64,000 bases of DNA from Marinobacter sp050379415 (GCF_050379415.1 NZ_JBNRLS010000002.1:1-64000), one strand, 5' to 3'. Positions 36,019 to 45,099 are shown, counted from the stretch's first letter. Program-made: numbers and translations. Notes: generated by a model not told the origin, from the letters alone.

Positions 36019-37137
36019 TTACCCGGTTTTCTTAGGCCCCACGATCACCGCCGCCTGCAAGGGCTGGTTGCGGCCGTAGCTGGACATCCGGGTGAAGACC
36101 CGTTTGTCCACCGGCAGGTACTGTTTGTCTGCGACGGCCTCGCCTGCGTTCACGTCGATTTCCGGATCGTGCAGGTAAACAAATTCCTCGTCGATGGCGC
36201 AGACGGTGACCCAGTGCGGTACCCGGCTCCGGTTCAGTTGCCAGGTGCTGATCAGGATGACCGGTATGCGTCCCTCGTGCAGGGCGCTCTCCATACCCTC
36301 AAGGGTTAAAGGGTCGTGGTGGAGCTCGATGCCGGTGGCACCGATGTCGTGCAGGAATCCCTCATGCACCAGCTCCAGCACTCGCTTCTTGTCTTCGTTG
36401 CGGACGGTGTCCTTGAATAGCGCGCCTTCCTGGCTGATCCAGGCACTGGCTTCGAAGCCCCGGTTCCAGCTGGCCAGGGCCAGACCGTGAGGGCCGCAGC
36501 CGCCGTGGCCGGCGAGCATGAAGATGGTGGTGGCCTCGCGCCAGATTTTCAGCTCTTCCAGGGTGGTGACCGGCTGCTTCTCATCCAGCGCTGCCATGGC
36601 CATGATCAGGGCTGAGGGGCCGCAAGTAAACTCGGTGGTCTGGGGGTAATAGGGAACCGGCAGAAACTCCCGGTTTGGTTCGTAATACAGGATCCTGCGC
36701 TCAAATCTGAGCGCATTGCCGTGGTCCTCATAATAATCCCGGTAGGTACCAAATTGTCGGTAGCCCAGGCGCTTGTAGAGATGGATGGCGCCGGGATTAT
36801 CCTCACGCACTTCCAGGCGCATGACGATGCGGTCGGCCTCGGACGCTTCTTTCTCGGCCTCGCGGATCAGTCGTTCACCGATACCCCGGCCACGCACAGC
36901 CGGCGAGACTGCAATGGAGTAGATCCGCGCCAGACGGGTAGCGGCGTTCATCAGCACCAGGCAATAGCCGACCAGATCGCCGTCCTGCTCGGCCACAATC
37001 AGGCGGTCCCGGGGTACTTCCAGGAAACGGCGGAAACTCCGCCGGGAAAGCCGGTCGTCGCTGAAACAGCGGTGCTCCAGCTGCACCAGGTTGTCCAGGT
37101 CCGTATTGACGGCGTGGCGAAGCGTTACATCAGACAT
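36019..37137 (-). CDS. Fused GNAT acetyltransferase / C39-like peptidase
   Basis: 372 residues. A RimI-like GNAT domain lies at about 1-150, with the acetyl-CoA loop VRGRGIGERL (81-90) and IHLYKRLGYRQFGTY. A papain-fold C39-like peptidase domain follows (about 155-372), with C172 in TTEFTCGPSALIMAM, H308 in SRVPHWVTV and D324 in YLHDPEID: a plausible Cys-His-Asp triad. No transporter is attached, unlike bacteriocin exporters. It diverges from a RimK-like ATP-grasp ligase, a pairing predicted by comparative genomics to modify peptides. The ATG at 37137 was chosen over upstream frames because GNAT homology starts there. Substrate unknown. Confidence 0.88.
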   Translation of the reverse strand: MSDVTLRHAVNTDLDNLVQLEHRCFSDDRLSRRSFRRFLEVPRDRLIVAEQDGDLVGYCLVLMNAATRLARIYSIAVSPAVRGRGIGERLIREAEKEASEADRIVMRLEVREDNPGAIHLYKRLGYRQFGTYRDYYEDHGNALRFERRILYYEPNREFLPVPYYPQTTEFTCGPSALIMAMAALDEKQPVTTLEELKIWREATTIFMLAGHGGCGPHGLALASWNRGFEASAWISQEGALFKDTVRNEDKKRVLELVHEGFLHDIGATGIELHHDPLTLEGMESALHEGRIPVILISTWQLNRSRVPHWVTVCAIDEEFVYLHDPEIDVNAGEAVADKQYLPVDKRVFTRMSSYGRNQPLQAAVIVGPKKTG

Positions 37138-37335
37138 GGTTTTACGGGTCCTGGTCGGTGGGAAGTGCATGCTCGCGGGCTTCCCTGTTGCGGCTATTAT
37201 GGTAGAGAGTGGCTGGTACGCAAGCCCCGCCGGCATGCGTAAAAGCACGCACGCCGAGGTGATTGTGCAATATCGGGGCCGGGCGTATTGTTGCGCACAT
37301 CCAGGCGGCTGAACCTTCAGGGAGGAATGCCACAG

Positions 37336-38835
37336 ATGTCCCGTTTGCTCATAGTTGTCGACCGCGCCAAAGACTGGGCACCCTATTACCCCAGCGAAGA
37401 TGTGCTGACCTTTGACCAGTACCTGCAGTATTCCTCGCCATCCACTGGTCGAGTGCGGGTCATCAACCTGTGCCAGAGCGCCAAATACCTGAGCAAGGGC
37501 TATTACTGTTCATTGCTGGCGGAAGCCCGTGGCCACCACGTGGTGCCTTCGGTGATGACCCTCAACGATCTTGGCCGCAAGGGCCTGTTCTCGCTTGAGC
37601 TGGAAGAGCTGGACCCCAGTGTACTCCGCTGGCTGGACGCCGCCGGTGCGGAAATCGAACCTACTCGCCAGGAAAAGGACGCAACCCATGAGGTTCGGAT
37701 CCGCACCTACTTTGGCCAGGCCGAGCACCCGGACCTGAAACCGGTTGCCCGGGCCCTGTTCGAGAGCTTTCCGTGTCCCATCCTGGAAGTGGTCTTCAAG
37801 CGCCGCAAGAAGTGGCAGATTGCCTCCATGCGGCCCTCGGCGCCGGCGGATCTGTCCGAGCAGGAGCAGGATTTGTTTGCGGCAGCCCTGGACCGGTTCA
37901 GCACCATGGTCTGGCGCAAGCCCCGGACACGCCGTCGATACCGTTTTGATCTGGCCATGCTGGTGAATCCGGAAGAGCCCATGCCGCCGAGCGATGAGGA
38001 TGCGCTCAAGCGTTTCGAGAAAGCAGGCCGGAAACTGGGCATCAATGTCGAGCGGATCAGCCGTCGGGACTACATGCGTCTGCCGGAGTACGATGGCCTG
38101 TTCATCCGTGAGACCACCGCCATTGACCATCACACCTATCGCTTTGCCCGCAAGGCGGAGTCCGAGGGGATGGTGGTCATCGATGACCCCGTTTCCATCC
38201 TTCGCTGCACCAACAAAGTGTTCCTGGCGGATCTGCTCAGGAATAACAAGGTGCCGACACCCAAGACCCTGATCCTGTCCCGGGACCAGAAAGATGCTGT
38301 TGAACAGGTAGTCACTGCCCTGGGCTTTCCGGTAGTCATCAAGATTCCGGACGGAGCTTTCTCTCGAGGGGTGACCAAGGCCCGGGATGAAAAGGAATTA
38401 CGGGCGGGTCTTCGGGAGCTGTTCCGGCAGTCAGCCCTGGTGTTGGCACAGGAATATCTGTACACGGACTATGACTGGCGGATCGGAGTGTTGGGCGGGC
38501 GTGCGATCTATGCCTGCAAGTACATGATGGTCAAGGGCCACTGGCAGATCTACCAGCATGGAGAGTCCAACGTGGAGAGCGGTGGCTTCGAGACCATGCC
38601 CACCTATGAAGTGCCCAGAGGCGTGATCCAGGCGGCACTGAATTCCACCCGGCTGATCGGTAACGGCCTCTATGGGGTCGATATCAAGCAGTCGGGCAAC
38701 CGGGTGGCAGTGATTGAAGTGAACGACAACCCCAGTGTCGATTCCGGTGTCGAGGACAAGTTCCTCGGTGGCGAGCTCTACACCCTGATCATGCAGGAAT
38801 TCCTGTCCCGGATGGAGGCCAAGCGCCGGGGCTGA
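37336..38835 (+). CDS. RimK-like ATP-grasp ligase with RLAN N-terminal domain
   Basis: 499 residues. The N-terminal RimK-like ATP-grasp-associated domain (about 1-180: MSRLLIVVDRAKDWAPYY, then VINLCQSAKYLSKGYYCSLLAEARGHHV) is followed by a RimK-type ATP-grasp fold (about 270-495). Readable ATP-grasp pieces are FPVVIKIPDGAFSRGVTKA (lysine and glycine-rich loop) and VAVIEVNDNPSVDSGVED (Mg-binding E-x-N). These enzymes form amide bonds by acyl-phosphate, often adding amino acids to a peptide or protein. GGAGG is ten bases before the ATG at 37336. Head-to-head with the GNAT-C39 gene (198 nt between starts), so a shared regulatory region is likely. Confidence 0.9.
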   Translation: MSRLLIVVDRAKDWAPYYPSEDVLTFDQYLQYSSPSTGRVRVINLCQSAKYLSKGYYCSLLAEARGHHVVPSVMTLNDLGRKGLFSLELEELDPSVLRWLDAAGAEIEPTRQEKDATHEVRIRTYFGQAEHPDLKPVARALFESFPCPILEVVFKRRKKWQIASMRPSAPADLSEQEQDLFAAALDRFSTMVWRKPRTRRRYRFDLAMLVNPEEPMPPSDEDALKRFEKAGRKLGINVERISRRDYMRLPEYDGLFIRETTAIDHHTYRFARKAESEGMVVIDDPVSILRCTNKVFLADLLRNNKVPTPKTLILSRDQKDAVEQVVTALGFPVVIKIPDGAFSRGVTKARDEKELRAGLRELFRQSALVLAQEYLYTDYDWRIGVLGGRAIYACKYMMVKGHWQIYQHGESNVESGGFETMPTYEVPRGVIQAALNSTRLIGNGLYGVDIKQSGNRVAVIEVNDNPSVDSGVEDKFLGGELYTLIMQEFLSRMEAKRRG

Positions 38836-38851
38836 GCGGGCAGGGCGGCTG

Positions 38852-40012
38852 TTACGGCTCGCCCAGCCAGATCCTCACGCTGCCGAACCAGGGATAATGG
38901 CCGAGGGCTTCACGCACTTTCTCGCTGGTGATATCGCCGGACTTGTCCGGCGCGTCGAAGAACAGTTCCAGATGTACCTTGTTTTTCAGGTAATGGAGTC
39001 TGAGCCGGCCGTTGGCTGGCAATTCGCCGATTTGCTCATAAAGTGCATGGCGTATTTCCTCCCGGGAGGGAAGTCGCTCCGAGGTGGGGGACTGGTCCTC
39101 GTCATTCTCGGCATCGATATGGAAGTTGATATCCCGGATGTTTTCCAGGGCGTCCCTCATGCCTGACACCACCTGCATGCCGATCTGGTGGCCCTCGGAG
39201 ACGCTGATATCCGGCCTTACCACCAGGTGCACATCGAGCAGGATGTCATGACCCATACGGCGGCTGCGCAGTTCATGGACATTGCGAACGCCGTCGGTCT
39301 CCCGTGCGATGCTTTTCAGCTTCTGGGTGTCTTCCTGGGAGAGCCCGGTGTCCACCAGTTCTTTGACGCTGTCCCAGGTGAACTTCCAGCCAATGTGGAT
39401 GATGATCAGCGCGATGACCACCGCAGCCAGCACGTCCAGCCATTCCCAGCCCATCATGGCGCCGATTGTAGAGAGCAGCACAACAACAGAGGAGAAGGCA
39501 TCGGTGCGGCTGTGCCAGGCGTTGGCGATGATCAGGTCCGACCGGATCGCCTTGCCCACATGACGGGTGTAGTGGTAGATCCACTCCTTGCCGGCAACCG
39601 AGAAGGCAGCCGCAACCAGAACCGGCCAGCCGGGCACCTGGCTGATTCCGCCCTCGATGAGACGCAGGATGTTTTCCCACGCCAGGGCGGCGCCCACGGC
39701 TATGAGAATGCTGCCGAGCAGCAAAGTACCAAAGGTTTCGATGCGCTGGTGGCCGTAAGGGTGATTCTCGTCCGGTTCCTGCCGGGATACACGCATTACT
39801 GCCAGTACGACGAAGTCAGAAGCGACATCGGTAAAGGAGTGGATGCCGTCAACAAACAGCGCCTGGGAGTTGAAAAGTGCACCGCCGATGACTTTTATCA
39901 CACCCAGTATCGCATCAAGAATCATTCCGATTATGGTGACCCGCGAGGCCGCTTTCATTTCCTTGTTCAGGGCATCCTGGGTGCTGGACGTTGTGGAAAC
40001 GGGGTCTTGCAT
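38852..40012 (-). CDS. Cation diffusion facilitator (CDF) family transporter
   Basis: 386-residue efflux protein. The first transmembrane region contains GMILDAILGVIKVIGGALFNSQALFVDGIHSFTDVASDFVV, with the metal-site aspartates in the D-G-x-H-S-x-x-D pattern. TM5 has ANAWHSRTDAFSSVVV (H-x-x-x-D). A cytosolic ferredoxin-like domain follows TM6 (VHELRSRRMGHDILLDVHLVV). The C-terminal extra segment (about 300-386) is longer than in E. coli FieF. Metal cannot be fixed: Zn, Fe, Mn or Co. Convergent with the ATP-grasp gene. Confidence 0.92.
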   Translation of the reverse strand: MQDPVSTTSSTQDALNKEMKAASRVTIIGMILDAILGVIKVIGGALFNSQALFVDGIHSFTDVASDFVVLAVMRVSRQEPDENHPYGHQRIETFGTLLLGSILIAVGAALAWENILRLIEGGISQVPGWPVLVAAAFSVAGKEWIYHYTRHVGKAIRSDLIIANAWHSRTDAFSSVVVLLSTIGAMMGWEWLDVLAAVVIALIIIHIGWKFTWDSVKELVDTGLSQEDTQKLKSIARETDGVRNVHELRSRRMGHDILLDVHLVVRPDISVSEGHQIGMQVVSGMRDALENIRDINFHIDAENDEDQSPTSERLPSREEIRHALYEQIGELPANGRLRLHYLKNKVHLELFFDAPDKSGDITSEKVREALGHYPWFGSVRIWLGEP

Positions 40013-40420
40013 TCGGAATGGCTCCGGCGGTTGAGTGTCCCGGAAAGTATAACGTTAAACTCCGTTCCTGTGGGGACGGGCGTTACACGCCTGATCGAGC
40101 GATTTATGCACATGGTTGCAATTCGGTGACGATGTAAAGAACCTTGACTATGTGTAGCCATGGGTGCCCATAGAATTATAAGTCATTGAAAAACATAATA
40201 AAATAAACTGGTTAAAAAATGATCAATTTGTAGGCTGGCGCAGTTATCAAGGGGTCTGAAAGTTTGCCCCGTGATTTTCAACAGGGTTATCCACAGATTC
40301 CGTGGAAAAGCTCACGAGGTGTTACAAAGACAAGCAGTTACAGGGGATTGGACAAGCGGACAGGATGCTGTGGAAAACTTCCGGTATACTCCCGCCCACT
40401 GACATTCAGGGAGTTATCTG
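40013..40420. other. AT-rich intergenic region upstream of pyrD
   Basis: 408 nt without a gene between divergent CDF and pyrD. The part around 40165-40245 is strikingly A/T-rich (for example AAAACATAATAAAATAAAC), unlike the surroundings. Three DnaA-box-like 9-mers follow at 40287-40379. It should carry promoters for both flanking genes. Confidence 0.6.
40287..40379. promoter_or_regulatory. Cluster of three DnaA-box-like sites
   Basis: TTATCCACA at 40287-40295 on plus; CGTGGAAAA at 40301-40309 (minus strand TTTTCCACG, one mismatch to TTWTNCACA); TGTGGAAAA at 40371-40379 (minus TTTTCCACA, full match). They lie next to an AT-rich stretch and end about 40 bases before the pyrD ATG. Binding by DnaA is inference from consensus. 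Confidence 0.5.
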
Positions 40421-41449
40421 ATGTACGGCGTTATTCGCAATCTGTTATTCCGTTTTCCACCCGAACAGGCCCACAATATGGCGTTGGGCAGCCTTGATGT
40501 CGCCCAGAAGCTGGGCTTGTTGGGCGCTTTTTCGCCAAAAATAGATGCATTGCCAGTCAATGTTATGGGGCTGGATTTCCCCAACCCCGTGGGGCTGGCG
40601 GCGGGCCTGGACAAGAATGCCGATCATCTGGACGCCCTGGGCGCTCTGGGCTTCGGATTCATCGAGGTGGGGACGGTCACACCTTGGGCTCAGCCGGGTA
40701 ATCCCAGGCCCCGGATGTTCCGTCTGCCCGAGCACCAGGCCATCATCAACCGCATGGGCTTCAACAACGAGGGCCTGGAGCACCTGATAGAGCGGGTGGA
40801 TCACCGGCATTACCGCGGCATTCTCGGGATCAATGTCGGCAAGAACAAGGACACGCCGAACGAGGAGTCCGAGGCTGACTATCGCAAGGGAATCGCGGCG
40901 GTTTACTCTCGCGCTGACTACATCACGGTGAATGTATCCTCGCCGAATACCCCGGGTCTTCGGGACCTGCAGTTCGGGGATTCCCTGAAAGGTCTGCTGG
41001 AGGCTATCAAGGACGAGCAGCGCCGTTGTGAGCAGGAGACCGGAAAGTACGTTCCGATTGCGGTAAAGATTGCACCGGATATGGACGATACCGGCATCCG
41101 GTTTGTTGCCAACGCCCTGCTGGACACCGGCCTTGATGGTGTCATCGCTACCAACACCACCATCAGTCGCGATGCCGTGGCCGGCCACCCCCACGCGGAA
41201 GAGGCGGGTGGCCTCAGTGGTGCCCCGGTCCGTGAGGCGTCCCTGAGGGTTATCCAGGGACTGTATGGAGAACTCGGGGAACGTTTGCCCATTATCGGCG
41301 TTGGTGGCATTACCGACGGCGAGAGTGCCGCAGAGAAGGTCAGGGCGGGTGCAAAACTGGTGCAGATCTACACGGGTTTCATTTATAAGGGGCCGGCGTT
41401 GATCAAAGAGGCGGTGGAGGCCATTCGGCGGGAAACGTCAGGAGGCTGA
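40421..41449 (+). CDS. pyrD: Dihydroorotate dehydrogenase (quinone), class 2
   Basis: 342-residue membrane-associated flavoenzyme that oxidises dihydroorotate to orotate with quinone. The N-terminal amphipathic helices (MYGVIRNLLFRFPPEQAHNMAL) mark class 2. FMN-barrel motifs are FPNPVGLAAGLDKNADHLDAL, INRMGFNNEG, VNVSSPNTPGLRDLQ with the class-2 serine base, and PIIGVGGITDGESA. Follows the DnaA-box-like cluster. A GC-rich hairpin is 9 nt downstream. Confidence 0.96.
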   Translation: MYGVIRNLLFRFPPEQAHNMALGSLDVAQKLGLLGAFSPKIDALPVNVMGLDFPNPVGLAAGLDKNADHLDALGALGFGFIEVGTVTPWAQPGNPRPRMFRLPEHQAIINRMGFNNEGLEHLIERVDHRHYRGILGINVGKNKDTPNEESEADYRKGIAAVYSRADYITVNVSSPNTPGLRDLQFGDSLKGLLEAIKDEQRRCEQETGKYVPIAVKIAPDMDDTGIRFVANALLDTGLDGVIATNTTISRDAVAGHPHAEEAGGLSGAPVREASLRVIQGLYGELGERLPIIGVGGITDGESAAEKVRAGAKLVQIYTGFIYKGPALIKEAVEAIRRETSGG

Positions 41450-41477
41450 AAAAAGATGGGCCCGCTTAGCGGGCCCG
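41449..41477 (-). terminator. Hairpin downstream of pyrD / rmf
   Basis: Perfect stem GGGCCCGC (41458-41465) / GCGGGCCC (41469-41476) with a TTA loop. Read on minus it is followed by ATC and a T-run (complement of 41449-41454), so it looks like an intrinsic terminator for the rmf transcript coming from the right. On plus it could still stop pyrD transcripts. Confidence 0.7.
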
Positions 41478-41610
41478 TGCGGGGAATAAACCCCGTTGCG
41501 CTTCTTCGCATGGTACGGGGCGGGAGACCCCGTTTGGGTTGCTCTTGGTACTGCGTCAAATTGTGTAGAAAAAGATCAGATCAAGATTCGGGGTTGCTGG
41601 TGAATGTCCG

Positions 41611-41823
41611 TCACGCTGATGTGACATTGGCAAGTTTGTGAATACCGGAGACGCCGGTCATGCCCTCCCAGTTATCTGTGCGACCTTCGCGCCACCCGTT
41701 CAGCCATTCCTGGCGGACTTCCGGTTGTTCGATCGGGCAGCTGTCTTTCGGTTTTCCGGACACTCCGGCTAGATAACCCCTTTTATATGCACGGGCGTAC
41801 ATGTCTCTTTTCTGTCTTTTCAT
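41611..41823 (-). CDS. rmf: Ribosome modulation factor
   Basis: 70-residue basic protein that joins 70S ribosomes into inactive 100S dimers in stationary phase. The signature is MKRQKRDMYARAYKRGYLAGVSG then KDSCP and EWLNGWREGRTDNW. The ATG at 41823 has GAGG upstream; an ATG at 41835 would add four residues and is less like the family. The C-terminal ten residues extend beyond the typical 55-60 of E. coli Rmf. It has its own promoter region, shared divergently with rlmKL. Confidence 0.94.
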   Translation of the reverse strand: MKRQKRDMYARAYKRGYLAGVSGKPKDSCPIEQPEVRQEWLNGWREGRTDNWEGMTGVSGIHKLANVTSA

Positions 41824-42143
41824 GCCGTTCCTCACTAATGGATTAACAGAACAAGCGTGTACACATCTGCACTGGTCATGGCGATCCGGGTTTCCCTCCG
41901 GGACAACCCCCTATTGCCAGCTTTGACCAGAGCAGTCAGGATCCTGTTAACGGAGGCTTTTCAGACCTCCGGAACGACGCGTCAAGTACAAGGTAGAACG
42001 AACCTTGAGCGCGTGTACACTAATTATTTCATCTATGTGACCGTTTTCTTATAGTTTTATGAACTAAAAATGACGCAGTAAAATTGGAATTACTGCGAAA
42101 AACGGAAACTTACCCGGATAGTATTTTTGCCCAGGAGCTCGCT
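41824..42143. other. Divergent rmf-rlmKL intergenic region
   Basis: About 320 nt without a gene. It holds two copies of the decamer GCGTGTACAC, at 41855-41864 and 42011-42020, each containing the palindrome GTGTACAC. The segment near 42020-42080 is A/T-rich and probably carries the rlmKL promoter. Confidence 0.55.
41855..42020. promoter_or_regulatory. Paired GTGTACAC palindromes (possible operators)
   Basis: GCGTGTACAC occurs at 41855-41864 and 42011-42020, 156 bases apart, flanking the space between the divergent rmf and rlmKL genes. Each contains the perfect octamer palindrome GTGTACAC. The symmetric sequence and position suggest a dimeric regulator, which I cannot name. Confidence 0.35.
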
Positions 42144-44318
42144 TTGTCTAAACGTGTATTTTTCGTAACCTGCCCGAAAGGTGTTGAGTACCTGCTGGGA
42201 GATGAGCTTCGGACCTTCGGCCTGGAGACGGTCCGTAACGCACCGGCGGGGGTGTGGGTTGAAGGGGAGCTGGAAGCGGGATACCGGGCCTGTCTGTGGT
42301 CGCGACTGGCCAACCGAGTGATCCTCAATATCGCCGAGGTGGATGCCGGGAACGGGGACGCCATGTACGAAGGCGTGCTTGGTGTGGACTGGGCACAACA
42401 CATTCCTGAAAAAGGCAGCTTCCGGGTAACCTTCCTTGGTCAGAACCAGGCCATCCGCAATACTCAGTTCGGTGCCCAACGGGTCAAGGATGGCATTGTC
42501 GATGGTTTCCGTGCCCAGGGTGCGGCACGGCCGGCGGTGGATGCCAAGAACCCGGACGTGACGATTTCCGCCCGCCTCAATCGTAACCGGCTTTCCATTG
42601 GTGTGGATCTCAGCGGTCACAGCCTGCACATGCGCGGCTACCGTACTGACAAGGGCATAGCGCCGCTGAAGGAAAACCTGTCGGCAGCGCTGCTGATGCG
42701 CTCCGGCTGGCCCGAGATTGCAGAGCAGGGTGGTGATTTTGTGGACCCTATGTGTGGTTCCGGAACTTTGGTGATCGAGGCTGCCATGATGGCCCTGGAT
42801 ATCGCTCCCGGGCGCCGGCAGGAACGGTTCGGTTTCGAGAAGTGGCCGGGCCATGATGCTGAGGTCTGGCTCGCGCTCCGACAGGAAGCGGAACGCCGGG
42901 CCCATGAAGGCAAGCAGGGAAAGATTCCCAGATTTGCCGGATTTGATCAGGATTCCCGGGTTATCGCGACGGCCTGGAAGAACATTCAGCGTGCCGGCCT
43001 GGAGGGTGTGGTGCACGTGGAGGCCCGGCCAGTGCAGGAGTTCAGCCTGGAGGGACCGTGGGCGGAGCGTGGTCTGGTGCTGACCAACCCGCCTTATGGC
43101 GAACGCCTGAGCGAGCGCAAGGAATTGGCGGGTCTCTATCAGGCTCTCGGTGACGCCGTGAAACAGGCGGTACCGGGGTGGCGCCTGGGGGTGTTCACCG
43201 GCGCGCCGGAGTTTGGCAAATCCATCGGGCTGCGCAGCTTCAAGCAGTACAAGCTGTTCAATGGCAAATTGCCCGCCCAGCTGTTGCTGTTCGAGGTGGC
43301 CGAGGAGAACACAATGACCCCGCGGGAACCGGATGTTCCCGGGGAAATTCGCCCGCGCATCGCTAACGAAGAGCGAGCGGCGATGTTGCGAAACCGCCTG
43401 AAGAAAAACCTGAAGACCATCGGCCAGTGGGCCCGGAAGCAGGGCATCGGGTGTTACCGGTTGTACGATGCGGATATGCCGGAATATGCCCTGGCCATTG
43501 ATATCTACGAGGGCCGGGTGCACGTGCAGGAGTATGCTGCTCCGAAGTCTGTGGACGAGCGTGCGGCCCGGGAGCGGCTAGCCGAAGCTCTGGCGGTGAT
43601 TCCCGAAGTGCTCGGGATCGAACGCTCAGAGCTGGTGTGCAAACAGCGCCAGCGCCAGACCGGCACCCAGCAGTACGAGAAGCAGGCGGCCAGTGGCGAA
43701 TTCTTTACCGTGCACGAGTACGGCTGCCTGTTGAAGGTGAACTTGAAGGATTACCTGGATACCGGCCTGTTCCTTGATCATCGGCCGGTGCGGCACTGGA
43801 TCCAGCAACATGCCCGGGGCCAGCGTTTCCTCAACCTGTTCTGTTATACCGGCGCGGCTTCGGTGCATGCGGTCGTGGGTGGGGCCAGCCGCTCCCTGAG
43901 CCTGGATATGTCGAAGACCTACGTCAACTGGGCCCGGGAAAACCTGGCGCTCAACGATGCCGATCCGAAAAAACACATGGTGGAACAGGCAGACTGCCTG
44001 GCCTGGCTGGCGGAGAAGCCGGCGGCGGATCAGCGTTTTGACCTGATCTTCATGGACCCGCCGACGTTCTCCAATTCAGCCCGTATGGCCGGAGTGCTGG
44101 ATGTCCAGCGCGATCACGCCACACTGGTCCGCCAGGCGATGGCACGGCTGACCTCGGACGGCTTGCTGATCTTTTCCAACAACTTCAGAAGATTCCGGCT
44201 TGATGAGGCGCTGGAGGAGGAGTTTGCGGTGGAGGAAGTCTCACGCAGCACCCTGGATAAGGATTTCCAGCGCAACCCGAGGATTCACCGCTGCTGGCAC
44301 ATCCGTCACAAAATCTGA
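42144..44318 (+). CDS. rlmL: Bifunctional 23S rRNA methyltransferase RlmKL
   Basis: 724 residues. A THUMP domain (about 45-150) precedes the m2G2445 methyltransferase RlmL, with FVDPMCGSGTLVIEAA and the NPPYGERL catalytic motif (about 315-322). The C-terminal RlmK half makes m7G2069 and carries RFLNLFCYTGAASVHA and MDPPTFSNS. I prefer the TTG at 42144, which has AGGAG six bases upstream and matches the family start (SKRVFFVTCPKGVEYLL); another TTG at 42084 would add twenty residues without a site. Confidence 0.94.
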   Translation: MSKRVFFVTCPKGVEYLLGDELRTFGLETVRNAPAGVWVEGELEAGYRACLWSRLANRVILNIAEVDAGNGDAMYEGVLGVDWAQHIPEKGSFRVTFLGQNQAIRNTQFGAQRVKDGIVDGFRAQGAARPAVDAKNPDVTISARLNRNRLSIGVDLSGHSLHMRGYRTDKGIAPLKENLSAALLMRSGWPEIAEQGGDFVDPMCGSGTLVIEAAMMALDIAPGRRQERFGFEKWPGHDAEVWLALRQEAERRAHEGKQGKIPRFAGFDQDSRVIATAWKNIQRAGLEGVVHVEARPVQEFSLEGPWAERGLVLTNPPYGERLSERKELAGLYQALGDAVKQAVPGWRLGVFTGAPEFGKSIGLRSFKQYKLFNGKLPAQLLLFEVAEENTMTPREPDVPGEIRPRIANEERAAMLRNRLKKNLKTIGQWARKQGIGCYRLYDADMPEYALAIDIYEGRVHVQEYAAPKSVDERAARERLAEALAVIPEVLGIERSELVCKQRQRQTGTQQYEKQAASGEFFTVHEYGCLLKVNLKDYLDTGLFLDHRPVRHWIQQHARGQRFLNLFCYTGAASVHAVVGGASRSLSLDMSKTYVNWARENLALNDADPKKHMVEQADCLAWLAEKPAADQRFDLIFMDPPTFSNSARMAGVLDVQRDHATLVRQAMARLTSDGLLIFSNNFRRFRLDEALEEEFAVEEVSRSTLDKDFQRNPRIHRCWHIRHKI

Positions 44319-44333
44319 AAAACGGCCCCGATA

Positions 44334-44951
44334 CTAGAATTCGTATCTCAGGCCGCCCGAGAACTGGAAGCTGTTCACTTCACTGCCGGTGTCTTCGAAC
44401 AGCTTCCCGCCCTCGAACACCAGGAAGGTGTCCTCCATGACCTCGAAATCCAGGCCAGCCACCCAGCTGGTGCTGAAACCACTGTCCGGGAATTCCTCGC
44501 CAAAGCTGCGGTAGAAGACGTTACGGTCGGCATCCGGGTTCTCGAGGGTGGCCTCGCCATGAATGTAGGAAAACCCGAACTGGCCATAGATATTGGCGTA
44601 TTCGCCGAGCGGGTAGTGCATCCCGATGTACCAGCTGGCGAAATAATCCACCGCCAGGGTGAAGTCACTGTCCGGGACCTCGGCATCCTTGTAGCCGCCA
44701 CCGGCACGCAACTCCGCGTGGAACAGGTCTGTGATGTGCCCGCCAACCACGAGGGTGGCCGCGCTTCCCCAGGCGCGCTCGGCGGCCGGACCGATGGTGC
44801 GGTGGTTGATGGCCGTGGCCATCAGGCCGATGTAGTGTTTGTCCGCCCGCGGGGTGGTTTCCTGGCTGAGTGCCTGTTGAGAGGCCAGGAGGGCGCAGAG
44901 GTAGAACGGTGCCAGGGTGGATCGAAGGGCAGTGGGTACAACCTTTGTCAT
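44334..44951 (-). CDS. Outer membrane beta-barrel protein
   Basis: 205 residues. The signal peptide is about 1-30 (LAPFYLCALLASQQALSQ). Alternating hydrophobic beta strands follow (HYIGLMATAINHRT, AATLVVGGHIT, YANIYGQFGFSYIHG), and the protein ends in GGLRYEF, a C-terminal Phe recognised by BamA. Likely an OmpA/OmpW-like small barrel (OMP_b-brl). Function unknown. Convergent with rlmKL. Confidence 0.85.
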   Translation of the reverse strand: MTKVVPTALRSTLAPFYLCALLASQQALSQETTPRADKHYIGLMATAINHRTIGPAAERAWGSAATLVVGGHITDLFHAELRAGGGYKDAEVPDSDFTLAVDYFASWYIGMHYPLGEYANIYGQFGFSYIHGEATLENPDADRNVFYRSFGEEFPDSGFSTSWVAGLDFEVMEDTFLVFEGGKLFEDTGSEVNSFQFSGGLRYEF

Positions 44952-45069
44952 TGTTATCGGGCTTCCTGACGGGTGAGCGGTTGGCCCGATTCTGCCTTGT
45001 GTAACGGTTTGTTACGTCGACCCGTGTCACAGTTCCCTGTGTTCAAAACGGGGAGGGGAGGTCTAACAA

Positions 45070-45099
45070 GGGGTCAGAAGAAGGGTTTCTTCAGACCCC
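45070..45099. repeat. 30-nt palindromic repeat, type A, copy 1
   Basis: Begins GGGGTCAGAAGAA and ends TTCTTCAGACCCC with a four-base GGGT loop. The stem is 13 bp with a single A-A mismatch. Related copies occur at 60216-60245 and 60321-60350. Confidence 0.85.
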
